From assembly GCF_040703125.1 (NCBI RefSeq), contig NZ_CP160035.1:3334001-3398000 (forward strand): DNA of 64,000 nt, read 5' to 3'. Both the position numbers and the translations under genes were made by a program. Numbering within the stretch: the first letter of the stretch is position 1; the number at the start of each line of letters is the position of its first letter. Of the stretch, positions 53,217-62,836 are shown in pieces. Source of the DNA: Flavobacterium ovatum. GTDB taxonomy: Bacteria; Bacteroidota; Bacteroidia; Flavobacteriales; Flavobacteriaceae. The notes under the pieces are model-generated. The model saw only the letters and a program-made list of their open reading frames with translations. It made no database searches and was not told the DNA's origin.

Positions 53217-55058
53217 TTATTTTTTCAGATACGCTAGTCGTCTTTGTACTTGATCGTTTGCAGCTACTTTTTTATCCATTTTGGTAACATCAATTGCAAC
53301 GGGTTGTTTTTGGTAATAATCTTTCAATAAAACTACTGCATTCAAAATCAATAAAGCCTCTGTATCGCTTTTGGCGGCGTAAACTATACTAGCTAAGTTT
53401 TTCGTTGTGTTTTGGTGTGCCACAATCGATAGAAATTCGACTGCTCTCAATTTGTTGATGTTTTCTGTTTCAGAATCCATTGCTGCTTGTACGGCAGCCG
53501 TTAAGGATTTAGCTTGGTCACCAAAAGAAGTCGCCACGATCATAGCCCAATAACGTTCCCATTGGTCATTGGATTTTAAAAGCTTTTCGATTTTTGGCGC
53601 TGCTTTGTCGAAATCTAGGACTTCCAAATTGGCAATGTCGATGTATTTTCGAATATCTTTTTTGTGTTCTTTTCCAAATGCAATCGGATTTTGGATGGCA
53701 TTTTCTATCAAATAAAATTCAGGATAAAAAGATAAATCGGGCATCGATTCCATCCAGCAATTCAAATCTTTACGCATTTTTTTCAAATCAGACTTATGCT
53801 CAGGAAGGCTCGCTAAATTATGTAGTTCGAAAGGGTCTTTCACGACGTCATATAATTCTTCGACTGCCTTTATTTCGAAAAACTTAGACTGATCTTTATT
53901 TAATTTTCCTTGTTTGTATAAAGTTTCCCATTCTTGATACGCCAATTGTTTGTAGCGGTATTCATTCATCAAACCATTAACATTAAAAGGTTCAAAATTT
54001 CGAATGTATTTTAAGTTTCCTTTTCGCACCGAGCGTACCATGTCGTATTTCTCATCAAAACGATCTGCATATCCAAAAGTTTCGTCTTTTTTGTCTAAAG
54101 TTTTGGTAGTAATATTTTTTCCTAAAAATGGTTTTCCATCCATAACTTTCGGAATTTCAACACCAGCAAGATTTAACACCGTTGCGCCAAAATCGACAAA
54201 ACTCACAAAAGCATTGGTTCTGGTTCCAGATGCCAACGGACTTAAATTTTTGTATTTTTCTGGAACATGCACCACAAGAGGCACGTGTAATCCTGTTTCG
54301 TTCAAGTAGCCTTTACTTTGAGGTAAAACACCACCATGATCGCCATAATAGAAAATAATAGTATTATCATACAAGCCGTCTTTTTTTAGTTTTTCGATTA
54401 CTTCGCCAACTTCCGTATCCATTTGCACTATTTTGTCACGATAGTAGGCATTAGAATATTTAAAAAGCTCCGTTTGTGGATGATTCGGTTGTACAAAAAC
54501 AGTAGCGGGATTTGTAATGGTTTTGGTCGAATTCATCGTCTCTTTTGTGAAATGCATTCTTCCTTCGTGGGTAGTTTCAATATTATAGACATAGAAGAAA
54601 GGCTGTCCTGTTTTTCTATTAGTCCAACTGGCTTTTTTGGATGAATCATCCCAAACATCCTCTGGTTTTTTGATATTATAATCTTCTTTGGCATTATTTG
54701 CAGTATAATATCCCGCTTTTCTCAAAAAGGCAGGAAACATATCTTGACCATTAACCAAGGTTACTTTGCCTTCGGCACGGTGGTAGTGGGTTGCCATCTT
54801 AGGTCCAAAAGTACTCAATATCAAAGTCGAACGAGCAGCACTACATACGGCAGCATTAGAAAATGCACGATCAAATACGATTCCGTCCTTGGCAAGACTT
54901 TCTACATTTGGCGTAGCAACTCCGTGCTCGTCAAAAAGTTTCATATAGTGTTTGGAGTTGTCTTCTGAAACTATCCAAACAATATTGGGTTGTTGTGCTT
55001 TTGCGACTGTAATCGTAAAAAGATTGGCTATTAAAAATAATCGGATCGATTTGTTCAT
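53217..55058 (-). CDS. S1-family sulfatase with C-terminal HEAT-like extension (CSAAR type)
   Basis: 613 residues with a signal peptide ending TVAKAQ. The core reads NIVWIVSEDNS and VCSAARSTLIL with the formylglycine cysteine at Cys72; the fourth motif position is Ala where the usual form has Ser, still within CxAxR. TIIFYYGDHGGVLPQSKG follows. After about residue 470 the protein adds a helical extension (DKAAPKIEKLLKSNDQWERY, LRAVEFLSIVAHQNTTKNL) that resembles HEAT repeats, common in heparan N-sulfatase-like S1 members. It is upstream of and next to the 51.7-53.2 kb sulfatase. Confidence 0.92.
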   Translation of the reverse strand: MNKSIRLFLIANLFTITVAKAQQPNIVWIVSEDNSKHYMKLFDEHGVATPNVESLAKDGIVFDRAFSNAAVCSAARSTLILSTFGPKMATHYHRAEGKVTLVNGQDMFPAFLRKAGYYTANNAKEDYNIKKPEDVWDDSSKKASWTNRKTGQPFFYVYNIETTHEGRMHFTKETMNSTKTITNPATVFVQPNHPQTELFKYSNAYYRDKIVQMDTEVGEVIEKLKKDGLYDNTIIFYYGDHGGVLPQSKGYLNETGLHVPLVVHVPEKYKNLSPLASGTRTNAFVSFVDFGATVLNLAGVEIPKVMDGKPFLGKNITTKTLDKKDETFGYADRFDEKYDMVRSVRKGNLKYIRNFEPFNVNGLMNEYRYKQLAYQEWETLYKQGKLNKDQSKFFEIKAVEELYDVVKDPFELHNLASLPEHKSDLKKMRKDLNCWMESMPDLSFYPEFYLIENAIQNPIAFGKEHKKDIRKYIDIANLEVLDFDKAAPKIEKLLKSNDQWERYWAMIVATSFGDQAKSLTAAVQAAMDSETENINKLRAVEFLSIVAHQNTTKNLASIVYAAKSDTEALLILNAVVLLKDYYQKQPVAIDVTKMDKKVAANDQVQRRLAYLKK

Positions 55059-55083
55059 TCTATTTAGAATTAAATATTAATTA

Positions 55084-56466
55084 TTATTTTAGACTGTTTT
55101 TGATTTTATTTCGATTCAAAAAAACCGCTTGAACCTCGCTGTTTAAAACGTCATCAAAAACGATGGGTAAACGTTCGTCTTTGCTGATGGTGTTTATATT
55201 GACGTTGTCAATATACAAACCATCAATATGCCTAGCGTAAATTCCGCTTGCTGGTAAAGTGCCTACTTTGCTAAATTCGGGCCACCAGTTTCCTAGGGTT
55301 TCTAGAGTGAATTCTTTGATGTTTTTAAGAGCGGCATCGGCTTTGGTTCCGCCACCAGAAACCGTGATTTGAATGTTTTTCAGCTGAATGTCTTGGATGT
55401 AATGATTGGGCATTCCGGTCAAAAAGAGAACTGAATTTTTATCTAATTCCCGATTATCAACTATAATGTTTTCGAAAATAAATCCCTGCATTTCTTTCAT
55501 AGGAGCCATTTCCTCAGGGGAATCTACACCTGCGCGTTGTTGGCAAAAAGTCATAAAAATAGGTCTTGGAACATTCTTCATTACGATGTTCGAAAAAATC
55601 ATATTTTTCATTATGCCGCCTTCATTCATTTGGATTTTTAATCCCGAATCTAAGATATCATGGAAAGTACAATTGGTCACCGTCACCGATTCAAAATCAC
55701 CTCGCGAAGCCAAACCGAAACGCATAGCTGCCCATTTGCTTGTAAAAACACAATTGGTAATCGTAATATCTTTGCAAGGTTTATCAGGTCTTGAAGTCTG
55801 TAAACAAATAGAATCATCGCTAGTATCAAATGACGAATTGGAAACGCGCACATTGGTACAACCGTCAAAATCCAGACCATCCCCGTTATGATTGACTCTG
55901 CTGATAATTTTAATTCCGTCTACTACAATTTCGTTGCAATACAACCAAGCCGAAGTCCAAGCCGCAGGATTGATTAGGGTAACATCTCTCACACTAATAT
56001 CATTGCAATTCAAGAAACGCAACATCATTGGGCGTCCTCCTTTTTCTTTAGTAAAATTTTTAGGATGACCATTGGCGTCAATCGTTCCTTTTCCTTCGAT
56101 AGAAAATGATTTTGCATCACGAGCAAAAATCAAACAACGATCCATATGAGTTTCGTTTTTATAGGTGTTTTTGTGTGTATCGGTCGTATAATCCGCATAA
56201 TTAGGACTTCCTAATAAAACAGATCCATTTTCTAAATATAGCGTCACAAAATCTTTTAGGTAAATAGTCCCGATCATGACTTTTTTACCTGCTGGAATAA
56301 TCACACGACCACCGCCTTCACCAGTACATAAGTCAATGGCTTTTTGTACAGCTTGCGTATCGAGCGTTGCGCCATCAGCTTTGGCTCCAAAGTTCAAAAC
56401 ATTGTAATCCTTGGCTTGAACAGTGTATGATAGCAGTATTAATATAAAAAATAATATTTTTTTCAT
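55084..56466 (-). CDS. GH28-like polygalacturonase-fold glycoside hydrolase
   Basis: 460 residues with a signal peptide ending TVQA. It opens with the family start NVLNFGAKADGATLDTQAVQKAI and the right-handed beta-helix repeats. Catalytic-region blocks are HNGDGLDFDGCTNVRV and DTSDDSICLQTSRPD, in the place of the NTDGID and GDDC segments of pectinases, then AAMRFGLASRGDFE. The differences suggest a substrate other than plain galacturonan. GH28-fold enzymes occur in many sulfated-glycan loci. It lies between two sulfatase genes (8 and 25 base gaps), so it is part of the operon. Confidence 0.88.
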   Translation of the reverse strand: MKKILFFILILLSYTVQAKDYNVLNFGAKADGATLDTQAVQKAIDLCTGEGGGRVIIPAGKKVMIGTIYLKDFVTLYLENGSVLLGSPNYADYTTDTHKNTYKNETHMDRCLIFARDAKSFSIEGKGTIDANGHPKNFTKEKGGRPMMLRFLNCNDISVRDVTLINPAAWTSAWLYCNEIVVDGIKIISRVNHNGDGLDFDGCTNVRVSNSSFDTSDDSICLQTSRPDKPCKDITITNCVFTSKWAAMRFGLASRGDFESVTVTNCTFHDILDSGLKIQMNEGGIMKNMIFSNIVMKNVPRPIFMTFCQQRAGVDSPEEMAPMKEMQGFIFENIIVDNRELDKNSVLFLTGMPNHYIQDIQLKNIQITVSGGGTKADAALKNIKEFTLETLGNWWPEFSKVGTLPASGIYARHIDGLYIDNVNINTISKDERLPIVFDDVLNSEVQAVFLNRNKIKNSLK

Positions 56467-56474
56467 TATATAGT

Positions 56475-57779
56475 TTAGTTCAAATACTGGTTATAAATTG
56501 GGGATAGGTCCGTTAGGTCATTTGTTTCAGCCTGCCAATCTTTTAGTTGTTTTAAAAGTAATTTGATGTTAGCTTTACTACTAGTGGCTTTAATAAGGTT
56601 GTTTGTTTCCCAAGGATCCTTTATCAAATCATAGTATTCTAAATCGGCTGTTTTAGGATATACAATAAGTTTTTTATTCTTAGCAATTATCGCCCTTTGA
56701 TCATCAAACATGGCCAGATAAATAGATTCTCGCGCTTTCCCTTTTTTTGTGATTATAGGAATCAAACTTTGAAATTTGGAGTCTTTACTGTTTTTAAATC
56801 CTAACATATCTGTAAGCGTGGGACCTATATCCTGCAGGTATACACGCTGATCAATTTTGGAATTGGCAGCAATTTTAGGAGCTTTGATGATAAGTGGTGC
56901 TGTTACGCTAGGTTCATACAAGCAAACTTTTCCCGCTACAGCATTTTCGCCAAAATTGATTCCGTGGTCAGATGTAAAGACGATAATGGTTTTATTATAA
57001 AGATTTTTGTCTTTTAAAGCTTGAATTATTTCACCAATTCTTGTATCCATATGCGTCACCATAGCATTGTTTTGCTGAACAGTTTTTTTCATTTCAGCTG
57101 CTCTGATAGGATTGCTGGTGTACTGATACTTTACATTGGGATTAAACGGACTTTTGTCGACCATACTAGGTGGCAGAGTAATCCCTTCTGTAGGATACAA
57201 ATCATAGTATTTTTGCTCCGTTTGACGAGGGACATGTGGAGCATTAAAAGCTACATAGGCAAAAAACGGTTTTTTATCATTGTAGTTTTTCAAAAACGCA
57301 ACTGCTTCATTTGCTGTAATATCCGTTATATGTCCTGCCGGTGCGTTATAAGTCTTGAGTTGTCCCGGCTGAATGCTTCCCGTTTGATCAAATACTTCCG
57401 TGGCATTTTTCCCCATAGCGTGCCACTTACCCGTCATAAAGGTATAGTAACCGTTGTCTTTAAATTCTTCGGATAAGGCTTTGGGGCTGTTTTGCTTGCT
57501 AATATTTTGAGATTCCCATAAATATTTCCCATAGAAAAGCATGGTTCTACTAGGGATACAAACCGCTGGAGACCAACAACCCATATTGTAAGCAGCCGTA
57601 AAAGAAACACCTTCACTTGCCAGCGCATCAATATTGGGTGTTATCATTTTCTTGTTGCCATAGGCTTGAACGGTCTGATTGCTTTGATCATCAGATTCGA
57701 TAAAAAGCACATTCATTTGTGCGTTTGAAACGGTAATGCATCCAAAATAAAACAATAAACTACATAACTTTTTTTTCAT
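56475..57779 (-). CDS. S1-family sulfatase (CIPSR type), short
   Basis: 434 residues with a signal peptide ending VSNA. NVLFIESDDQSNQTVQAYG, then VCIPSRTMLFYGKY with the formylglycine cysteine at Cys74 (classic CxPSR). FAYVAFNAPHVPRQ and IIVFTSDHGINFGE follow. It lacks the larger C-terminal part of its neighbours. Co-transcribed with the GH28-like gene. Confidence 0.92.
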   Translation of the reverse strand: MKKKLCSLLFYFGCITVSNAQMNVLFIESDDQSNQTVQAYGNKKMITPNIDALASEGVSFTAAYNMGCWSPAVCIPSRTMLFYGKYLWESQNISKQNSPKALSEEFKDNGYYTFMTGKWHAMGKNATEVFDQTGSIQPGQLKTYNAPAGHITDITANEAVAFLKNYNDKKPFFAYVAFNAPHVPRQTEQKYYDLYPTEGITLPPSMVDKSPFNPNVKYQYTSNPIRAAEMKKTVQQNNAMVTHMDTRIGEIIQALKDKNLYNKTIIVFTSDHGINFGENAVAGKVCLYEPSVTAPLIIKAPKIAANSKIDQRVYLQDIGPTLTDMLGFKNSKDSKFQSLIPIITKKGKARESIYLAMFDDQRAIIAKNKKLIVYPKTADLEYYDLIKDPWETNNLIKATSSKANIKLLLKQLKDWQAETNDLTDLSPIYNQYLN

Positions 57780-57826
57780 CTTATAAATTATTCTTGTTTA
57801 AAAAAATAGCATGATCTCAATTTATT

Positions 57827-59479
57827 CTAGTGTTCCCCATCAGGATACAAATCATTGGTGTATCGGTACACTTCTGGTTTTCCTTCGCCTCTAGCATTTT
57901 TGATTTCGATTTTCCACTGCTTTTTTAAGTTGTCCAAAATAGTGGCGTGTTTCTTCTCTGCAACCAAATTGTGTAGTTCAAAAGGATCATTTTTCAAATC
58001 ATACAACTCTTCATAAACTGGCTTTTCGCCGTTCAATGGTGAATCAATGTAATCACGGTAAATAGCAATTTCGGGATCGTGCATTTTGTATAGCATCTCA
58101 TTAACATTCATTCCTAATTCTTTGGCATATTTGATTTCTTTTCGAGCCGAAAAATTATTGTTTTTATAGTATCGAATGTATTTCCACTGTTGATCTTGCA
58201 CCGACTCACAACGAGGGTTTCCAAAATGCGTTGACCATAAATTTTCGGTATAAACGTAATTTCTAACGCCTTCTTTTCCGCCATTTATTAAATTCGAAAT
58301 GTCTTTTCCTTGAAAACTATTTGGAATTTTTATGCCGCCCATTGCCAACATTGTCGGGGCAATATCGATCGTTTGTACCAAAGCATCACTTTTTAAACCT
58401 CTCGCTTTTTTGGGCGCTTTTGGATCGAAAACAATAATGGGAACATGCGTTGTCTTTTCGTAACACATGGATTTTCCCCCTAATCCTTGTTCACCACCAA
58501 ATAAACCGTGATCGGATGTGAAAATGATTACTGTATTTTTATCAATTTTTAAATCTTTCAATTTCTTTCTCAAATTTCCAATCAAGCGATCAATTCCTGT
58601 CATGGCTTCCATTTCACGAATGTATCTTTCTTTGATTCCAGCAGGGGTATCTACATAGTTGTAACCATCTTGACGGTCTTCTACATGAAAGAGATCTTCG
58701 GGTAATTTTGGCGTTTTTATATCCGCTTTGGCAATATAATTAGGTGGCAACGGAATGTCTAAATCACGGTATAAAGTTCTATAAATAGCATCATCTGTTG
58801 GTTTCATTTTCATGGTACTTGTACTCGCACCATGTGGTAAATTGAAATTTATAGACAACATAAAAGGTTTGTCTTTCGGTCTATTTTCTAAGAAACGCAA
58901 AGCTCCTTTTAGTTTTCTTTCGTTTGGATCCAAGAATTCATTTACCCCTTCATTGATAATTTCTGGTTGTGTAAAAGCAATCGCATCGTTAAAAATGTTA
59001 TGTCTGTCTTTTGGATAAAAACTCAAATGCCCATGTCCAGCATACCAATAATCAAAACTTTTTTCCATAAGCCCGCTGTCATAACCACCTTTACCAGTTG
59101 GAGCGTGGTTTTTACCAACCCATCCTGTGTAGTAGCCATTGGCACGCATCACCATAGGATACGAGCCTTCCCAACCTTTGTCGGATATGCTTGTTCCAGA
59201 GTTGAAGTTTACACCATGCTTGCGCTCGTATTGTCCCAATAAAATGGAGACTCTACTCGGCGTACAGATGGCGCTGGTCACGTGGGCGTTGGTAAACAAA
59301 ATTCCGTCCTTGGCCATTTTGTCGATGTTGGGCGTTTGTACGATAGTGTTACCCGTACAGCCTAACAATTCATAGGATTGATCGTCTGTAAGTACAAAGA
59401 CGATATTGGGACGGTCTTGAGCTGTCATTCCAAGAATACCTTGAAAAAGAAGTGCAAGAGTTATTATTTGCTTTTTCAT
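57827..59479 (-). CDS. S1-family sulfatase (CTPSR type), copy A of a tandem pair
   Basis: 550 residues with a signal peptide ending GMTAQ. NIVFVLTDDQSYELLG, AICTPSRVSILLGQYERKHG (Cys72), GYYTGWVGKNHAP and IIFTSDHGLFGGEQGLGGKS. It is closely similar along its whole length to the next gene upstream (for example DSPLNGEKPVYEELYDLKND against DSPLNGEQPVYEELYDLKND), so it arose by tandem duplication. Confidence 0.93.
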   Translation of the reverse strand: MKKQIITLALLFQGILGMTAQDRPNIVFVLTDDQSYELLGCTGNTIVQTPNIDKMAKDGILFTNAHVTSAICTPSRVSILLGQYERKHGVNFNSGTSISDKGWEGSYPMVMRANGYYTGWVGKNHAPTGKGGYDSGLMEKSFDYWYAGHGHLSFYPKDRHNIFNDAIAFTQPEIINEGVNEFLDPNERKLKGALRFLENRPKDKPFMLSINFNLPHGASTSTMKMKPTDDAIYRTLYRDLDIPLPPNYIAKADIKTPKLPEDLFHVEDRQDGYNYVDTPAGIKERYIREMEAMTGIDRLIGNLRKKLKDLKIDKNTVIIFTSDHGLFGGEQGLGGKSMCYEKTTHVPIIVFDPKAPKKARGLKSDALVQTIDIAPTMLAMGGIKIPNSFQGKDISNLINGGKEGVRNYVYTENLWSTHFGNPRCESVQDQQWKYIRYYKNNNFSARKEIKYAKELGMNVNEMLYKMHDPEIAIYRDYIDSPLNGEKPVYEELYDLKNDPFELHNLVAEKKHATILDNLKKQWKIEIKNARGEGKPEVYRYTNDLYPDGEH

Positions 59480-59514
59480 TATTTATTTGTTTTTCAACTA
59501 TTTATAAAATGTAA

Positions 59515-61173
59515 TTAATCCTTAGCGCCACCTGGAAACAAGTCATCAGTATAACGATATACTTCTGGTTTGCCCTTTCCACGAGCATTTGTGATGGCAA
59601 TTTTCCATTGTTTTTTCAAATTTTCGACAATGGCAGTATGTTGTTTTTCTGCTATTAAATTTTTTGCCTCGAAAGGGTCATTCTTTAAGTCGTACAGTTC
59701 TTCGTAAACAGGTTGTTCACCATTCAACGGGGAATCAATGTAGTCACGGTAAATAGCAATTTCTGGATCATGTAAATTGTATAACATGTCTTTTTGCGGA
59801 ATTCCCATTTCTTTTCCGTATTGAATCAATTTTACGGCCGAAAAATTATCGTTTTTGTAGTATCGAATGTACTTCCAACGTTTGTCTTGAATGGATTCAC
59901 AACGAGGATTTCCAAAATTTGTAGACCATAAATTTTCTGAATAAGAATAGCTTCTTACATCCTGTTGTTGTCCTCTGATAATTGTAGAAATGTCTTTTCC
60001 CTGAAAAGTATCTGGAATTTTTATACCTGCCATTGCTAACATGGTAGGAGCAATATCAATCGTTTGGACCAAAGCATCGCTAACCACACCATGTGCTTTT
60101 TTTGGCGCTGTTGGATCATAAACTATAAACGGAATATGAGTGTTTTTTTCATAGCAAGTCGCTTTTCCTCCCAAACCAAATTCACCACCAAACAATCCGT
60201 GGTCTGAGGTGAAAATGATAATGGTATTTTTGTCGATTTTAAGGTCTTTCAATTTCTTTCTTAAATTTCCAACCATTCGGTCAATTCCTGTTACAGCCTG
60301 CATTTCACGAATCGCTCGCTCTTTGGCAGTATCGGGTTTATCAACATAATTGTATCCTTCTTGGCGATCATCAGTATGCCATAGATCTTTAGGTAACTTT
60401 GGATTTTTGATGTCTGCTCGAGCCACATAATTAGGTGGCAACGGAATGTCTAAATCACGGTACAATGTGCGGTAGATGGCATCATCTGTCGATTTTGATT
60501 TCATTTCGCGCGTACTTGATCCGTGCGGTAAATTGAAATTGATGGACAACATAAAAGGCTTGTCAGCTGGTCTATTGGTAATAAAATGAACAGCTCCTTT
60601 TAATTTTCTTTCGTTAGGATCTAGAAAATCATTTACCCCTTCATTGATAATTTCAGGTTGTGTAAAAGCGATTGCATCATTATAAATATTACTAATTTCT
60701 TTTGGATAAAAGCCGACGTGAGCATGATTCGAATACCAATAATCAAAACTTTTTTCGATAAGACCACTAGTATATCCTCCTTTGCCTATAGGCGAATGAT
60801 TTTTACCAACCCATCCTGTGTAATAACCGTTGGCACGCATCACTACAGGGTACGAACTCTCCCAAGCTTTGTCTGAAACGCTGGTGCCCGAATTAAAATT
60901 GACCCCATGTTTGCGCTCGTACTGGCTTAGCAATATACAAATACGCGATGGCGTACAGATAGCGGTCGACACATGCGCATTGGTAAACAAGATTCCATCT
61001 TGCGCCATTTTATCTAAATTGGGCGTCTGGATGATATTATTTCGTCCTGAACTGCCCATTAATTCATACGATTGATCATCTGTCAATACAAATATGATAT
61101 TGGGACGCTGTTGGGCGCTAATGCTGAGCATCGATTGAAAAACAACAGCTAGGGTTACAATTTTTTTGATCAT
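59515..61173 (-). CDS. S1-family sulfatase (CTPSR type), copy B of a tandem pair
   Basis: 552 residues with a signal peptide ending SISAQ. NIIFVLTDDQSYELMG, AICTPSRICILLSQYERKHG with Cys73 as formylglycine site, and IIFTSDHGLFGGEFGLGGKA. Differences from copy A include SSGRNN for CTGN near residue 41 and TREMKSK for TSTMKMK near 230, where substrate loops could diverge. It lies 16 bases after the GH29 gene. Confidence 0.93.
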   Translation of the reverse strand: MIKKIVTLAVVFQSMLSISAQQRPNIIFVLTDDQSYELMGSSGRNNIIQTPNLDKMAQDGILFTNAHVSTAICTPSRICILLSQYERKHGVNFNSGTSVSDKAWESSYPVVMRANGYYTGWVGKNHSPIGKGGYTSGLIEKSFDYWYSNHAHVGFYPKEISNIYNDAIAFTQPEIINEGVNDFLDPNERKLKGAVHFITNRPADKPFMLSINFNLPHGSSTREMKSKSTDDAIYRTLYRDLDIPLPPNYVARADIKNPKLPKDLWHTDDRQEGYNYVDKPDTAKERAIREMQAVTGIDRMVGNLRKKLKDLKIDKNTIIIFTSDHGLFGGEFGLGGKATCYEKNTHIPFIVYDPTAPKKAHGVVSDALVQTIDIAPTMLAMAGIKIPDTFQGKDISTIIRGQQQDVRSYSYSENLWSTNFGNPRCESIQDKRWKYIRYYKNDNFSAVKLIQYGKEMGIPQKDMLYNLHDPEIAIYRDYIDSPLNGEQPVYEELYDLKNDPFEAKNLIAEKQHTAIVENLKKQWKIAITNARGKGKPEVYRYTDDLFPGGAKD

Positions 61174-61189
61174 TTTTTTATTTTAAAAC

Positions 61190-62761
61190 TTAATCTTTAT
61201 GAGCGTCAACGTCTCCACCAATATTATTTTCTTGATAGCCTTCCATTTTAATTTTGAAAGAATGTGCGTAATCAGATGGGTATGATTTGGGAGCAGTGAT
61301 GAATAATCCTTCTTCATTTCGGACCCATTTAATCTTTTCATCACTACCTAAAAGTGTTATACTTTCTATTTTAGAATTTAAAACGCCTATTTGTGTACTC
61401 AATGATTTGATTACAATTTTATCTACTGGTTTATCCAATACAATAGCATAAAAGATTTTGTCTGATTTTTTTGTGAATCGAATGTCTTTATTCGAGTATT
61501 CTATTTTATTTTTCTCCTCAACTTTATGACCACCTTCTGGTAATCTATTTGGGCCTTCGCCAAAAATAGTCCATGGGCGTGTGCCATAAATCGCTTCACC
61601 GTTCACTTCCAACCATTTTCCCATATCGGTCAATAAATTTTCCATTACTGGCGGGATAGTTCCGTCTGGATCTGGTGGTACATTCAACAGCATAACTCCG
61701 TTTTTGGAAACGATATCAACTAAAATATCTACCAATTCGTTAGGCGATTTAAACTGCGCATTCGGTCTGTAGAACCAGGCTCCTGGAGAAGTATCTGTCA
61801 ACCAAGTTGGATTTTTGGGTTGGTTGGGTCTTCCTCGTTCATAATCTTTAATCCCAGTGTCCAAGGTAAAGGTACTTTCTTTGTAAGCAACTCCCACTTC
61901 TTTATTCCATTCGATCCCTTTGTTGTAATAATAGGACAAAAATTTAAGTCGGCTTTCTTCCGTCATATTTTCCAACCACCAATCAAACCAAATTAAATCT
62001 GGCTGATAAACATCAATATATTCCTTTAATTTTGCCCACCATTCTTTATAAAAACGATCGTCTGGAGTATTCGATTCTAAGGAATGCGGACTTGTGTACA
62101 AATCATAATCTTTTGGATCAATACCACCATGTGCATGCGCTGGTGCAAAATATTTCCAAGTAAAAGCGTGATGAAAAGAGGCCATAAACTTCATCCCTCT
62201 AGCTTCAATTTCTTTTTTCAGGGCTGCTGATGGGTCAATACCTCCGTAATTCATACTGTTCCAACGCGTCGCCTTGCTGTCCCACATTGCAAAATTATCA
62301 TGGTGCATGGCTACAGGACCAGAAAATTTTGCCCCCGATTTTTTAAACAATTCGGCCCATTTTGCTGCATTAAAACCAGTTGGTTTGAATTGCTCAATAA
62401 TTTGTTTGTATCCAAATTCTTTTACGTTACCGTATTTACTCGTGTGATGAACATAATTGGTTGATGGTTTTCCGTTTTTGGTAGGTACAATTTTACCATC
62501 TTGGTACATCACCATTCCGTGCCAACCGCCATAATATTGTTTAGGATCAGATCCTTCAAAAGCGGCAGAAACAGGTCCCCAATGCGCATAAATTCCAAAT
62601 TTAGCATCCTGAAACCAATCAGGTACTGCTTTTACAGTTGATACCGATTCCCAAGTTGGTTCAAATTTTTGTGCTTTTTGCTTTGATTTATTTTGAGCTT
62701 GAACAGAACCAAAAGAGGCTGCAGCGAACAAACAAATCAGTTTGATGTTATTTTTTTTCAT
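61190..62761 (-). CDS. GH29-family alpha-L-fucosidase or alpha-L-galactosidase
   Basis: 523 residues with a signal peptide (LICLFAAASFGSVQAQ). The GH29 barrel has FGIYAHWGPVSAAFEG near residue 55, PVAMHHDNFAMWDSKATRW (the HH pair) and PDLIWFDWWLENM, whose Asp is the nucleophile. VPPDPDGTIPPVMENLLTDM and a C-terminal beta-domain follow. It is not close to the GH29-like protein at 45.1 kb, so the two have separate origins. Its place between GH2 and the sulfatase pair fits a role after desulfation. Confidence 0.92.
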   Translation of the reverse strand: MKKNNIKLICLFAAASFGSVQAQNKSKQKAQKFEPTWESVSTVKAVPDWFQDAKFGIYAHWGPVSAAFEGSDPKQYYGGWHGMVMYQDGKIVPTKNGKPSTNYVHHTSKYGNVKEFGYKQIIEQFKPTGFNAAKWAELFKKSGAKFSGPVAMHHDNFAMWDSKATRWNSMNYGGIDPSAALKKEIEARGMKFMASFHHAFTWKYFAPAHAHGGIDPKDYDLYTSPHSLESNTPDDRFYKEWWAKLKEYIDVYQPDLIWFDWWLENMTEESRLKFLSYYYNKGIEWNKEVGVAYKESTFTLDTGIKDYERGRPNQPKNPTWLTDTSPGAWFYRPNAQFKSPNELVDILVDIVSKNGVMLLNVPPDPDGTIPPVMENLLTDMGKWLEVNGEAIYGTRPWTIFGEGPNRLPEGGHKVEEKNKIEYSNKDIRFTKKSDKIFYAIVLDKPVDKIVIKSLSTQIGVLNSKIESITLLGSDEKIKWVRNEEGLFITAPKSYPSDYAHSFKIKMEGYQENNIGGDVDAHKD

Positions 62762-62836
62762 CTATCGAATATTTAAATTATTTTAAGGTGATCGAATGAT
62801 TCGAATACCTATCCATAAAGAGTTATAGTGTATCTA

